A DNA stretch of 64,000 bases, taken from assembly GCA_020736575.1 (NCBI GenBank), contig JAGPYM010000009.1:496001-560000 (forward strand), read 5' to 3'. Under the pieces are notes generated by a model. That model had not been told where the DNA came from and did not search any database. It saw nothing but the letters and a program-made list of their open reading frames with translations. Source of the DNA: Thelonectria olida (lineage: Eukaryota > Ascomycota > Sordariomycetes > Hypocreales > Nectriaceae). Both the position numbers and the translations under genes were made by a program. Shown here in pieces: positions 21,001 to 32,766 of the stretch; the stretch's first letter is position 1; each line of letters begins with the position of its first letter.

Positions 21001-24000
21001 GGCTTTTACCGAATGTCTCCAGGCCTATGAGGCCGACGTTGAAGATAGACCACGACTGTAGATGACCGCGAATGGCTGGACACAGGCGATCGGGGGCGGA
21101 AGCCGGCGATGACTTGGAGTAGGTGGTATAAGTTGGAGAGCGGCGTTGAAGTGCGAAGTATTCATAGGTAGGTAGCCGGGGCGGATCACGGAGGCGGAGT
21201 CCTAGAGGTGGATGGGGAAGCGTCCGCGTCGGCTATGTAGGTCGCAGTGCTCAGCACCTCCCCGCACTGACACTGGGGGCAATTGGCCGGGTCCCTGTCT
21301 AGATTCGTAGATGACGAGACTCGAAGGAATTGGGCGGTGATGTTGAAGATGCGCCTGGGTACGCTCTGTCTGTGATGAATGGACTATGGCCGGATTCCCA
21401 GGCCTCGGAGGAGGAAAGATGGCCAGTCGGTTAGAGGCGTAAATGGATTGATGGCAGTCGGAGAGATGGTTCGGAGGGAAATTAGGGAAAAGATGGAGCG
21501 CGCTGGGGATTGAAGAAGGTCGTGCCGCCGAAACTGGGGTTTAAGGCTCTTTCGGGTGGAGTCGAGACCGGTCGGATACAAAGCAGAGGGCGCGATAGGT
21601 CGCCGCTCACGGTCGCGGCGTGTGACTGTGGGGTAAGGAAATGCTTGCCATTTTGGCGTCGAGCAGCGAGGACATGAGGACATGCTTGGCAAGTCGGCCC
21701 GAGGCCGGCGCAGAACAGCAACAATAACAACGACAAAGGGATTGTAGATGTTGGCCTGAGGTTGAAGCCTTTAGTTGTAACGGTATTTGGTTTCGTCTCT
21801 GCTTCGTCTAGGAAGGAAGGTGAACCTGAGGGTGTACAAGGCCACAGCTTCCATCCTTCAGTACCTAAGTAATAAAGGTGCAGCGCGACTGGGTTGGGAA
21901 GGAGCGCATTGCGACCCTTCCTTTCTAGTACACACGACAGAATCTCGATATCTGTGTCGATTCACCTGAAGCCCTGGTGGGAACCACTCTTCGTAGATAT
22001 CTACACAATGAAGCATCGCACATTACTAAACGCCGCCCATAACATATACACCAGTTGTCCCGTTGCACAGGCAGAGGGAGAGCTCCTTCTGGCAAGCGCT
22101 GAAACGCTGCCTTCCCGAAGCTACCCTTCAACGGCGCGTCCCTAGGTGCCCAGTTGGCACTTCTAATTGCGTTCCTCTCTCGAGCCTGGTCCAGCTTCAA
22201 CTTCCGATGCCCTCGATGCTCACCATCTAGATAACCTTGCATTCTGACTTGGTGCGCCTCTCGTTTAGAAAACACGACAAGGGAGCGTGCATGATGTGAT
22301 CCGCTTACCTACATCTGCAGATGCGACTCGATGGCGCAGGGCGGGGATGGAAAAAATGGTAAGGAGCACTGGATATCATCGGGGCGCCCAACTAACTTAG
22401 AGTCCACAGATTGAGGTCGAAACAGGCCACTGCATAGAAATGATGGGGATGATGTTGCCGGCCTAGGCAGTTGATCATGGATTGTCGTCAATTCACTAAT
22501 GTTCCAGGCGTACGAAGTACGTCGTATACAGGACGTATCACTGGCGAGAGCAGAGGACTCACCGGAAACTCTTACATCTCACGCCCTCCAAGGCAGTGTC
22601 TCGTCCGGTGAAAGCCACAAGGAATTGGCAAGCTCGCGACGCGCACCAGTCAAACTTCCCGCTTATCGAACCCGTCAACCTGAGCGCCTATACAATGAGC
22701 AAGATGAATTCTCGGAAGATTACCCTGCTTCGACGGCACCGACTTCGTCCTATATCCATAGAAGGACGCTTGGCCATGCCACCTCCCAGGCGACTTAGGA
22801 GACGCACCCAACCTACCTCACCTTCATCCATCAATGACAATCACGGAAGAGCCAATGCGGGTGGCCGCTCCTCAAGCAATCGTGGGCAAGAGTGCGGGCT
22901 GTCAAGGTTGCTATATGCCCCTTTTCTTACCCATCATCGCGGACTTGCACAGGCACGCAAAACGGTTGACAATTGTATCACCACATGACAAAACTGACAC
23001 GCAACCAGCCGCTTCTCCTTGTTAGACAAGATGAATATTGTCCTCGAGCTTCATCGTGCCCTTTGGCCACGACCGGCCCTTTCTTCATCGTCGCCTGTTT
23101 CACCGATGAGACTCCCTGTCCGACCACCACCGACCACGACTACAAACCACGACTTGGAAACTGATTCGTCATTGTGCTGTCATACTTGTCCTTCTATTGA
23201 TTTTGAGGCAACACAATATCGCCCTCACTCCTTCGCACACATCCCTTTTCTTTACATGATTCTCACCATTAACTATATCCTGACCTCACAAACAGCAATC
23301 TCTTTGCCACTTCCGTCATCTTGCAGCATTGGCTGTCAGCGCAGCACCATCGCCAAATACATTTCGAATATGAACAGTCTGTGACGTTCTTCATGTGGCT
23401 GGTCGTCATTTACAGATACTGTTGTAACAAATGTTGCACAAGCTTGCTTGCCACCATGCTTTCTCTGCATTCCTGCAGACGTCCTTTTGACAACATCTCG
23501 CGTCTCCGGGCTAATTCCAAGTTGTATCTCCTTCAGCGCTGATGGGCAAACACCAGAGCCCAAGACGAAGCGAACCCCCCTGCAACAATTCACTTCTAGC
23601 AACGACCATGGGCTTCTGGTTCCCGTCAGACTCCACAGGGAATGAAACCCCCTCGCATCTTGCATACATAGTACGTTGAACTATTTCGCGAAGCTGACCG
23701 GGCATACTCCGACAGCCGCTTGATAATGCGGGAGGCCAACCACTTGGATCCTCGGATGGATGGGGCATTGGGACCACTTGCTAACTAACGATGGTCCTAT
23801 GTGCAGGATCTCTGAGAGCTTGACCGGGTTTACAAGACGCAACCAAGCACTCTAAACCCGAAAACTTCTCAAGATGTCACTCCCCAAACATGTCCCGGGC
23901 GAGCCACATGCCTTCGGCACAAGGACACCCGGAACAGCAGAGAACCATGGCCATGCCGGAACTATCCGCCTCAAACCTCCTTGTTCTCTCTTCTCTGCTT

Positions 24001-24241
24001 CGTTTCAATGGCATATACTTGCACCTAATGCATTTTGGTACGTAGTCCCGAGAAATGTGATATTCATAAAATGACATTCAATTCATTGTCAAGGTCATCC
24101 AAAAAGACCCTCCAAATTTCCAAACGCCCGCCATCATGCTGCCATGCTCCGCTTACTTCTATGCGCTATGTGATCCGGTGTAAAACCAAAGCCCCCCGTA
24201 ACATGATGCGTCTCCCTTCCACTCTATTTACGCTTGCGCAT
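21001..24241. other. Long gene-free gap upstream of the Zn2Cys6 factor
   Basis: About 3.2 kb, the largest gap in the window. It lies between the start of the Zn2Cys6 gene and the stop codon of separase, so one flank is promoter and 5' leader and the other is 3' sequence. Open frames reach 130 codons (22596-22988, plus strand) but show no domain, repeat or protein-like composition. A TAGGTAGGTAG word lies near 21165-21175. No tRNA or rRNA is seen. A long leader or a non-coding transcript remains possible. Confidence 0.5.
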
Positions 24242-27200
24242 TCATTCATCTCCCCTATTGATATATACTGGGATACCATACAGCACCACGGCCGCCGCGT
24301 TCAGGTACTTGAAGCGGCAAGCCTGTCTTGCACGCGCAACCGCCTCTGCGAGCGAGACGTCGCGCGTCACCTGGTCCTCTTCATCTTCGTCCGACTCGTC
24401 GGCGGCTGCTTTGCCCTTGCTAGGCTTCTCCTCCTTGAACGTGCCCCGGGGAAGCAGTCCCCATTCCTCAAACGACCGGCCGGCGAATCGATCAATGTCC
24501 CGGTCCGTCACGTCCCACAACGTACCGACGACGGCGGGACACCCTGCCATCATGTAATTCCACACGGGGCCATAGCACTCAAATTCGCCGGCCTCGGTGA
24601 GCGACGCCGAGCTGCAGCCCATGAGGAAGGTGACGGGCTTGCACTTATCGAGGCGGCGGATGGTTCTGGCACGGACGTATTGTGCGCCGCTGCCGTGGCC
24701 AAAGTAGAGAAGGATTTCCGAGTCGGAGAGGGCTTTCTCAAACTCAGCTTCCTCGGGGGCTCGGTTGACGATGCTCGTCCAGTTGGGAAGGGCCTCGAGA
24801 GAGGTTTGGAACGTGGCTTGCGTGTTCTTGAGATCGGTGGAGGGGTTGAGAATATAAGTGCCACGGTCTGCATTGACGTAATGACCCTCCGGGTCTTCGT
24901 CGTTCTTTGCGGGCTGAGACTCTAGGATGAGCTGTCTGAGGCATGCCAGCGATGGCACACGCGAGACAGCCAGACCCTCCATACACGGCATCGATTCCCA
25001 GGGGAAAGCATGAAGCGCCTTGTCCAGAACAAGCACCGTGTGCGCACCCTCCATGCGCGTTGCACCGTCCTCGGCCGCAGCATAGTACCCGCGAAGGGCG
25101 TCGTAAGTCTCAACCACCATGGCGTCAAAGTCGATTTCATCGTAGGCGTTGCGCTCCCCATGGAACTGCAGGATATCGACCACAAAGTAGAGGAGGTCGT
25201 TAAGAGCCTCGTCAAAGTCGCCGTCTGGGCCCGATGGATCTCCCAGGCCAATAAACAAGTCGAGGATTCGAGCATCAAGCGACACCTTTGGCGTCTTGGG
25301 AGCTCTCTTCCCGCGCATCCGACTGTTTCGAGAAGGCAAACTGTTGTCTAGAATCTGCTGGAAGCTCTTCTGGAATCGAGCAAGCAAGTCGGGCCTGCGC
25401 TCGTGCTGAGAGAAGATGCCCTTGAAGCCGCCCAGCCAGGTCGTTTCGATAGTGGCGAGAAGGTCCCTCAGTCGGCCATCCAGTTCCTCCCGCTCCGCCC
25501 ACCACGCAGTCTTGGCACCTTTGACGCTAAAGTCGCGGCTGGCAGAGTGGCTGGTTTCGTTAGCAAGAGCAATAATCTCCATCATCTCCTCGCGGCCATG
25601 CTCAAAGTTGAACACTTCTGAGTCTGCATCCCGAGAGTTGGCTCGCTCAAGAGGAAGTCGAAGAATGAAGGGGCTGTGGCCTGCCTGGAACTTGGTAATG
25701 CATAGGTCGTGGCGGTTGTCGCTGAGAGAGATGGAAACGACGCTCCAGTTGTGAGGGACGAGCTCGATATAGTCCTTCTGAAACTTGGCCATCTCTGTCG
25801 TGAGGCCTAGACTGACCCTCCGGGAGGACGGAGCTGGAGCCACCTCTCGAGACTTGGTCTGGCTAGGAGCATCCTCCTTGATAAGCGTGCTCTGTTCTCT
25901 CTTCCAGGTGACGTTGCGAGCCAGGTCCACGGAGAAGGTCGCGAAGCCGGACCCAGCGAGCACCTTTGACTGAGTGGTTGAAGTTGCCGAGAGAAGAATG
26001 ACGGTGTTCTGTAGCAGGGCCGAGATGCGGTGAACCATGGTGCTGTTAGCAGTCGACAGGGTTGAAGCATGAGCCTCGAGAAGAAGCTCTTGAGCTTGTC
26101 TCAATGCATCTGCGAAGGCAGGAGAGGCACGTTCCTTGGTGGCACGGCTCTTCTTTGCTGGGCTCTGACTAACAGACAACCGACCAGCCTTGTCGGAGCT
26201 GTTGGCCACAGCAGGGAATGAAATTGTAGAGTCCTGAACCACTGAGAATACCGGATCGTGAATCATCTGCTCCATGCTAGAGCCGATGAGAGAAATGGCC
26301 GTCACCACTTGTTCCTGAGAGAGGGTGCTGAAAAGCTTGGGAAGATCCTTTCCAAGTTCCAGAGTTGACATAGCCGAGCTCCAGTCCTTCTGGTTGATGA
26401 AACCCAGGGCCCTAGAGAGGATGACGGAAGCCATCAACGAAGCTTGGTACACGTCTTTGGGCAGACTGAGAACTTCTTTGACTGAGGCTGGCTGTGCTTT
26501 GGCCGCTGGGGCTCGCTTTCGAGTTCGGGGAGCTGGCGGAGGGGGAGCAGGCTTGGCTCGAGTTGCCCTTGTCGCTCGTGTGGCCCTGGTTGCAACGGCT
26601 CGTCCCCTGGTTGTAGCAGGCGCAGGCTTCTCGGTGCTCTCTGCTGCATTCACCACCTTGCCCTGGCTCCCGAGACGTTGAGCCGTGTCTTCAGCAAGTT
26701 TCAGCATCTCCGTCGCCTTTTCCTCATCGCCAATATCCCTGTAAAGATCACCTAGCTGGCACGCCAGTTGAACTCGAGATACGCAAATGTCGTCGGGAAT
26801 CTGCTCTCGAGCTTCGTTACCGTAATCCAACGCCTTTTCGAGTCTCGCAGCTCTGTGGTAGATCGATCCAGTCCAGGCAAGAACCTGTGCCTTATACAGG
26901 CGGGAACATGTGCTTTCAGCAATCTTCAAGGCTGAGTCTGCATAGTAGACTGTCTCCTGAAACATGCCGAGATGGGCATATACCGACGAGAGGTGCAAGA
27001 GTCCACGGAGCAGCGGGAAAGCGAGAGACCAAAACCGAGGCCCAATGATCTGACCGGAACTCTTCCCCTTATCACTAGTAACGCTGGTGGTAGATGAGTT
27101 CAGATCACTGGGTGTGCCCTCTCGAGACACTGGCTGTGAAAACTTGGCCCAGTCGTGTGTAAGAGTTCGAACACTGGACTTGATGTAAGTGAGGGCCTCT

Positions 27201-30200
27201 TGAACCCGCCCTTGCTTGAGTGCTAGAGTCGAGTCTAGGAAAGAAACTAGAGCAAGTGTAAGATTTGCTTGTGATTTCGACGTGGCCCAAGATGAAGTTG
27301 GACCATCGTATATTTGTTTGGCAGACGCAAGTGACGAGGTCCTGCATACTGTTAGCCCTTTGTTTCTTTACAAGTGAACATGTGGGAGACTCTACGCGTC
27401 GTCGAAGCTGCCGATGCCAGCATAGTATTCGGCCTGAGAGAGGTAGAAGCCCGCAACAATACCGCGAGAAACACCCGCAGCTTGCTCCAGGAGCACCTCT
27501 GCTGCCTCCAAGGTCTTCTTTGCTTCGACATAGTGGCCAATGTTTAGATGCTGTGATGCCAACATGGTGTGATTAAGGATTACGGTATTATTCGTCGGTT
27601 CTGCCATCGCTTTCGAAATTGTCGTCTTGAGTTCGAGAATTGAGAGTTGCAGGCTGTTTTCACCTCGAAGGCTGGCGAATTCACTAGAAGCCCTCAAATG
27701 AATGAGCAAAGTGTCGAGGTTGTCAATCTTTTCATCGAGCTGCTCTCTCGTGCGACAGTTCTCAGTCATTGATTTCCAGGCCGAAATGGTCTCGCCCATG
27801 GCTCCCGCGGGAAATGGCACCCCGGTCACCACGGCCAAGGCTGATATTGAGGCGAGAAACGTCTTGAGATGTGGGAGATATCGTGCCAGCCCTGAGTCCT
27901 CGCCAGTTGAGCCTGCGGCCTTGTGCAAAGCCTCCTCGGCCAAGGCCTTGATGTCTTCCAATTGGCTTTCGCCGACGTTCTGAAACACGAGGTTGACAAG
28001 GAGTCGAAGACGTCGAATTGGGAATCGCTCTAGGGTATAAATTCGAAGAAGTGCGGCGACACATGGGTCATGGAGCTTCAAAACCCTTCCCTGACCCGAC
28101 CCGCTGTTGGATATTTGCATGAGATGCTCAAGCACAGCGGCGCGTTCGGCTTCAGGTAAGAAGAAGGCCCAGTCGTTCCAAGACTGATCCAGCTTGGCAA
28201 TCGATCGCAGTGTGCGAGAGAGCGTCTCGGCCTTCTCATCGACACTCCACGCCAATGTCGGCGACTGCGATGAGAGAGCGGCCGTCACCTTGAGCAGCGC
28301 ACCCTCTTCTATCATATTGGTGCAGATGGACCGTAGCGTCTTAATCGCCTCACCAGCACGACCAGCTCCCCTGCAGAGATCAGCGAAAAGCTCCAGTTTG
28401 GTCGACAGCTGGGCCTGTTCCTGCAGCGCTGGAGATTGCTCCTTTACCAGCTCAATGGATCGAGTAAGGGTTTGCAGAATCTGTTTGTTGATTTCCTTAG
28501 ACTTCCCAAGGCTCTTCCGCAACTGTATGAACTTGGAGAAATAGAGGGCCGAGACCTTGACGTAGTAGTTGTTCAACTGATCAGCTCGGGGTGCAGACAG
28601 CAGCGGGTCGGCAACTGTTTCCAATAGCTTCGCACAGTCTTGCAGGGCCTCATCTATCTGCTGCCACGTCATTTTTGAGTCGGATTCGATATCAATCTTA
28701 ACCACCATTAGGCCGCCATCAAGAATCGCACTGATCGTCTGCATGAGGACTTGTCGTCGTTGATCGAATTGAATAAGATGCTTTGGGGACGCGTCTTTGG
28801 TGGGAGGAGCGCCGAGCCATCTGCGGGCAAATCGAGGATATCGCGAAATAAATGTCTTCAGGTTGTTAACAAGTTCCTGGGACGGCTGATCAGTCCCCGC
28901 CTCGTCGGACATGCTGGCCAAAACACCAACAGCAGACCGTCTTGCCAGCGAGAGGCTCTCGAGGAGGTCGTTGAGTTCTGAAACGCTCCCACTGAGACTT
29001 CCATCAAGACCTTCGACGACTTCCAGAACCAATTCCTCGGCGCGAGCGTCAATTGGAACCCTCTTCAGCGCAGCTGCAAGGAATCGCGCAGTGATGGAGT
29101 ATATTCGGACAAACGAGTCTTGGCCGGGTTGCAAGAGGGCCTTGAGCTTCTCGAGCCAACCGCAAGCCTCATCGTACGCGCGTTCGGTGTGAGCGGCGGC
29201 TCCTAAGAGTTGATAGATTGATGCGAGAGGGGAGTCGGAAGCCTCTCTTGGTTGCGATGACTGAGTCTCAACAAGATCCATGAGGTCGGAAAAGGATTCA
29301 GCAATCGTGTCGTATGTGGTATCGTCATCAGGGTCCTGGCGTCTAAGGAAAGCGCGGACACAGCGCACAAACGGCGAGATGATCTCTTCATCAACGACAC
29401 CATGATGCCCTGCTATTTTCCACCATCGAAGCTGCGCCTTGAAGCAGAGAACTTGAAGCTGAAAGGCTGTGGTCGGGGATGGACTGAGTCGGAACTCGGT
29501 TGCCACGTGGTCCTCTTTGCTTGAAACGCTCGGGGCTAACGAGAGAAGAATTTGTGATAGCGACGCTAACTGACGAGCGGCTTTCTGGCCTTCCTTGTCG
29601 TTGAGCTGGGCAAGTTTCTGCAACAGGTTGATCGGTGAGGAGGGATGGTCGTCGTCGAGGAATGGCATTGCAGCCTCAATCGAGGCTGGCTTCTTCGAAA
29701 TGGCAACCAGGCGGAGGACTTGAACTTGGCAAGTGGTGATAATGGAGAGGCTGTAGTCGGGAACATCTTCGTCGTAATTCAGAAGCTCGGCGATGACCTG
29801 GGAAGTTGTCTGGCCTTCTGTTGATGTTGACTTGGTAGACTTGGCTCCCGCTTTGGAGAGGACAGTATCCAGCCGGCGTTTTAATATCCTCAACTCCTTG
29901 ATAGCTTGGTCCTGGAGCCCAAGAGCTAATAGCTTGCCAACAAACGCCGACATGCCAGTCTCCAGTTGAAAGTCGGTCTGGTTCGCCTGGACAGGGCCCT
30001 TGATCGATCGAAGGCATGCGAAAGCGGTGCGCGTGCACTCGATAGTGGCCAAGCATGCTGTCGATTGCCCTGCGGATTGAGTGTTTGTCGTCTTTAGGCT
30101 GATATTCGGCGACGTGGTTGTCCGGTTTAGAGTTCGGTTCGGTATCGGTGACAAAGGGGCTGACAGAGACCTCCGCAACGTCCGTTGTCCAGATGCCTTT

Positions 30201-30550
30201 CTGAGGTCGCTCTTGGAATGTTGTCGTTTCGTCGGTGTTGCTGGAGGCGCAGGCTTCGATGCCTCGGCGAGCGTCTTAATTGTGGTGTTGATGATGTGCG
30301 TAGCCAGCGCAGCTCGGTCCTTCACAGACAACTGTTCGGCGGTGACCTTTGCGCGTGATGTGCCATTCGTCTTCGTCTTGGGGTTCGTATTCGATCGTGC
30401 TCTCTTCGCGGCAGTCTGAGATGTTGTAGAAGGAGTTTCAGCATCGGGGAGGAGCAGCTCCTTGACCGTTACGACGGTTGCGGGCGTGCATGTTGAAATA
30501 GACGCGAGCGCTGCCTTGACAGCCTCGGTCTTTGCTTGAGATGAAGCCAT
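24242..30550 (-). CDS. Separase (peptidase C50, Esp1/Cut1/BimB type)
   Basis: Cysteine protease that cuts cohesin at anaphase onset after securin is destroyed. Exons 27396-30550 and 24242-27341 give 2,084 aa, a normal separase size. The 54-bp intron has a weak donor (GTAGAG) but joins FDDA to TSSLASAKQIYDG in frame. Residues 1 to about 1,500 are helical and probably TPR-like. A basic Arg/Thr/Pro stretch follows near exon 2 positions 26490-26640. The C-terminal caspase-like domain holds the catalytic dyad: His1934 in YFGHGSG and Cys1961 in LMGCSSA, 27 residues apart, as expected for the family. GTYILNPSTDL, WTSIVNRAP and AGCPAVVGTLWDVTD are further family marks. The gene is divergent from a small membrane protein gene across 328 bp. 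Confidence 0.93.
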
Positions 30551-30878
30551 GAAGGGTTATGAGCGTGAATTCTTAATCATATCGTTCGCAAAAAGAACCA
30601 AAGACTCCTTGGTATCCAAGGCCAAGTGTAAGAGACAACACAAATATTAATTTAATCAGCGACTTCAAAGCAATGAATGACCGAATGCGTTAGCGTGCAC
30701 CCGCAGCTAAAGCTGGCTAAATAGTGGGCGTCGTCCGGGGCAACCGCTTTCTCCGGCTCCGGCCCGTGCTCCGAACTTTTCTGGATTGGACCTGTTCCAT
30801 TCTCGGTTGCAGAGCCTCTCTTCAACGTCGCAAAAAGTTCCGTGAGCATATTGCCGACGACATTGCGCCCTTGACAAA
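30551..30878. promoter_or_regulatory. Short divergent promoter between separase and a small membrane protein gene
   Basis: 328 bp between two outward-facing start codons. The separase side is AT-rich (AATATTAATTTAAT near 30641-30655) and the other side is GC-rich. No clear cell-cycle box of the ACGCGT type was found. Confidence 0.5.
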
Positions 30879-31531
30879 ATGTCACTTCGACGAGCACTTA
30901 TCCGACCAGGGAGCTTGCGGTTGACACCGCTCTCCACCACTGCCTCACATGTCCCCCGCATCAGCGCTCGATTCAACAGCACCACGGCTCCAGCAACCAT
31001 TGCAGACAGCTCCTTCTGGCGCTCCCTTGTGCCGAAGCCCCTCCGCAAAGAGAACCGCCAGTTGAGGAAGAAGTCGAGAGAATGGAACCCAGCCACCTTC
31101 TTCATCGTCATGTTCCTCCTCATCGGGTCCATGTCTATCCAGATGATTGCCCTGCGCAACTCATTTGACCGGTACATGCGACAGGCAGATGCTCGGATCA
31201 ACACACTCCGGGAGGTCGTGGAAAGGATCCAAAAAGGCGAGACGGTGGATGTAGAAAAGGTTCTTGGGACCGGAGACGCCAAGAAGGAGGCCGATTGGGA
31301 AGAGAGTACGTTGTTTCAGTTCCTACCATGACCCAATCGCTAACACACTTCACAGTGCTGGAAGCCATTGAGCAAGACGAGGCACAGCGCAAAGCGCAGA
31401 AGCAAGAAAAAGCGAAGCAACCCGAATCTACGACGAAAGCAGCCACCATTCCCCAGGTCGAAGAGCCAGCATCGAGCCCCGAGGCCGCACCCAGGAAGCC
31501 GAAAACTGGAAGTTTGGGAAACTTCTTCTAA
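30879..31531 (+). CDS. Small mitochondrial inner-membrane-like protein of unknown function
   Basis: Exons 30879-31305 and 31356-31531 give 200 aa. The donor GTACGT and the 50-bp intron join WEE to MLEAIEQDEAQ. Residues 1-40 are rich in Arg, Ser, Thr and Leu with no acidic residues, as in a mitochondrial presequence (MSLRRALIRPGSLRL). FWRSLVPKPLRKENRQLRKK is followed by one membrane segment at about 72-92 (ATFFIVMFLLIGSMSIQMIAL), then a charged helix that may be a coiled coil (RQADARINTLREVVERIQ). The tail is Lys/Glu/Pro-rich. It resembles a fungal-only family of one-pass mitochondrial proteins without assigned function, perhaps DUF5321; this is from memory and unverified. No enzymatic motif is visible. 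The stop lies only 44 bp from the stop of the converging sirtuin gene. Confidence 0.75.
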
Positions 31532-31575
31532 ATGGCTTCTATCATTGAAGTATATGGAGGATATTGTACAGATAT

Positions 31576-32766
31576 TCAAGAGAGCATGTCCTTGAAAACG
31601 CCATGATTTCCAGATACAGCTTCTGGTATGGGTGTCAGAATGGCCGCGTCTTTGCGCAGTTCTGAGACAAGGGCTGGAAGGAGGTCATCGGTGGACAACT
31701 CAACTCTTACGCCATGCTCGCCCTGTTGGTGTGGGTCGAGATTTTTGAAGAAATCCTCCTCACCTCTCACTCCACCAATGTTGACGATGGATATGGGCAT
31801 TCCTCGATCGTGAGCGCGCTTAGCGAGTCTCCATGCAGAGTATGTGGCGAGCGAAGTGCCCAGGATGAGCATCTTGCCCGCTGTATCAATAGCCTCTTCA
31901 GCGGCATCTTTGACGCTTGGCCTGATATTCTCTCCGAACAGGACAACGGCGGGCTTGAGAATGCCGGCAGTGCTAGGAAGGGCCCATGCACCTTCCGAAT
32001 CAACCTCAACGATGTGTTGGTGACCATCCGGCTGCATAGGTGGATTGGATAAGCACTTGGGGCATGATGGATATCTGAATGTTGTGTAAGGGGCATCTGG
32101 TAGATCAACATCACCATCTGGGTTTACTTTAATACCCTTGAACCTGCGCTCATCCGAATCTTCAGTGGTTAGTGCCCCTGAAGCAATAGCTTCCTCGAGT
32201 AAAGCAGCCCATTTTGGATTTAAGCGGCTCAGTTCGGTCTGGAACTCGCTTCTTGAGAACTCAGAAGAACAGGTAGTGCAGGTTATTGATCTTAGATAGC
32301 CATGTAGCTCAAGGGTAGGCAAGTCAGGATGGGCTTGCGGATGAAACGAATCAACATTCTGTGTAATCACGCTGTGAACAATGCCAAGTTGGGCCAGGTC
32401 CCTGATAGCATAGTGTCCCGGGTTGGGCGCGGCGTTGTGAAGACTGGACCAGCCGAGAAAGCTTCGCGCCCAGTATCGTTTGCGAGCCTCGTGCGTCTTG
32501 ACAAACTCGGGGAAGTAGATGGGACGGTAGTTCTTGTTCACTTTGTACGTGCCCTTGACTCCTCGATAGTCGGCGAGGCCAGAGGCTACTGAAAGTCCAG
32601 CACCGGTAAGCACAACGGTCGAGGGAGGGAGATGGTTCGGCGACGGCGTGGCAAAGAACCGGTGAAGTGCGTCGACGGCGCCTTGAAACGAGGTGGCCGA
32701 AGAAGGCGTGACGGATGACGGAGGCAGAAGATCCGTGTAGGGAATGCGGAAGAGAGATTTCCTCAT
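31576..32766 (-). CDS. Class II sirtuin (SIRT4-like NAD-dependent deacylase)
   Basis: NAD-dependent protein deacylase or ADP-ribosyl transferase, in the family usually mitochondrial. Single exon, 396 aa. The Rossmann motif GAGLSVASGLADYRG is at residues 55-69. TQNVDSFH is at 135-142 and the catalytic His is at 155 in ELHGYLR. The zinc site is made of Cys163/Cys166 (CTTC) and Cys235/Cys238 (CPKC). NAD-binding GTSLATYSAWRL and VNIGGVRG follow. The N-terminal 25 residues are Arg-containing and Ser/Pro-rich and could serve as a presequence. SIRT4-like assignment rests on GVKGTYKVNKNYRPIYFPEF, typical of that class; substrate choice cannot be read from sequence. The gene converges on the small membrane protein gene with only 44 bp between stops. 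Confidence 0.9.
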   Translation of the reverse strand: MRKSLFRIPYTDLLPPSSVTPSSATSFQGAVDALHRFFATPSPNHLPPSTVVLTGAGLSVASGLADYRGVKGTYKVNKNYRPIYFPEFVKTHEARKRYWARSFLGWSSLHNAAPNPGHYAIRDLAQLGIVHSVITQNVDSFHPQAHPDLPTLELHGYLRSITCTTCSSEFSRSEFQTELSRLNPKWAALLEEAIASGALTTEDSDERRFKGIKVNPDGDVDLPDAPYTTFRYPSCPKCLSNPPMQPDGHQHIVEVDSEGAWALPSTAGILKPAVVLFGENIRPSVKDAAEEAIDTAGKMLILGTSLATYSAWRLAKRAHDRGMPISIVNIGGVRGEEDFFKNLDPHQQGEHGVRVELSTDDLLPALVSELRKDAAILTPIPEAVSGNHGVFKDMLS

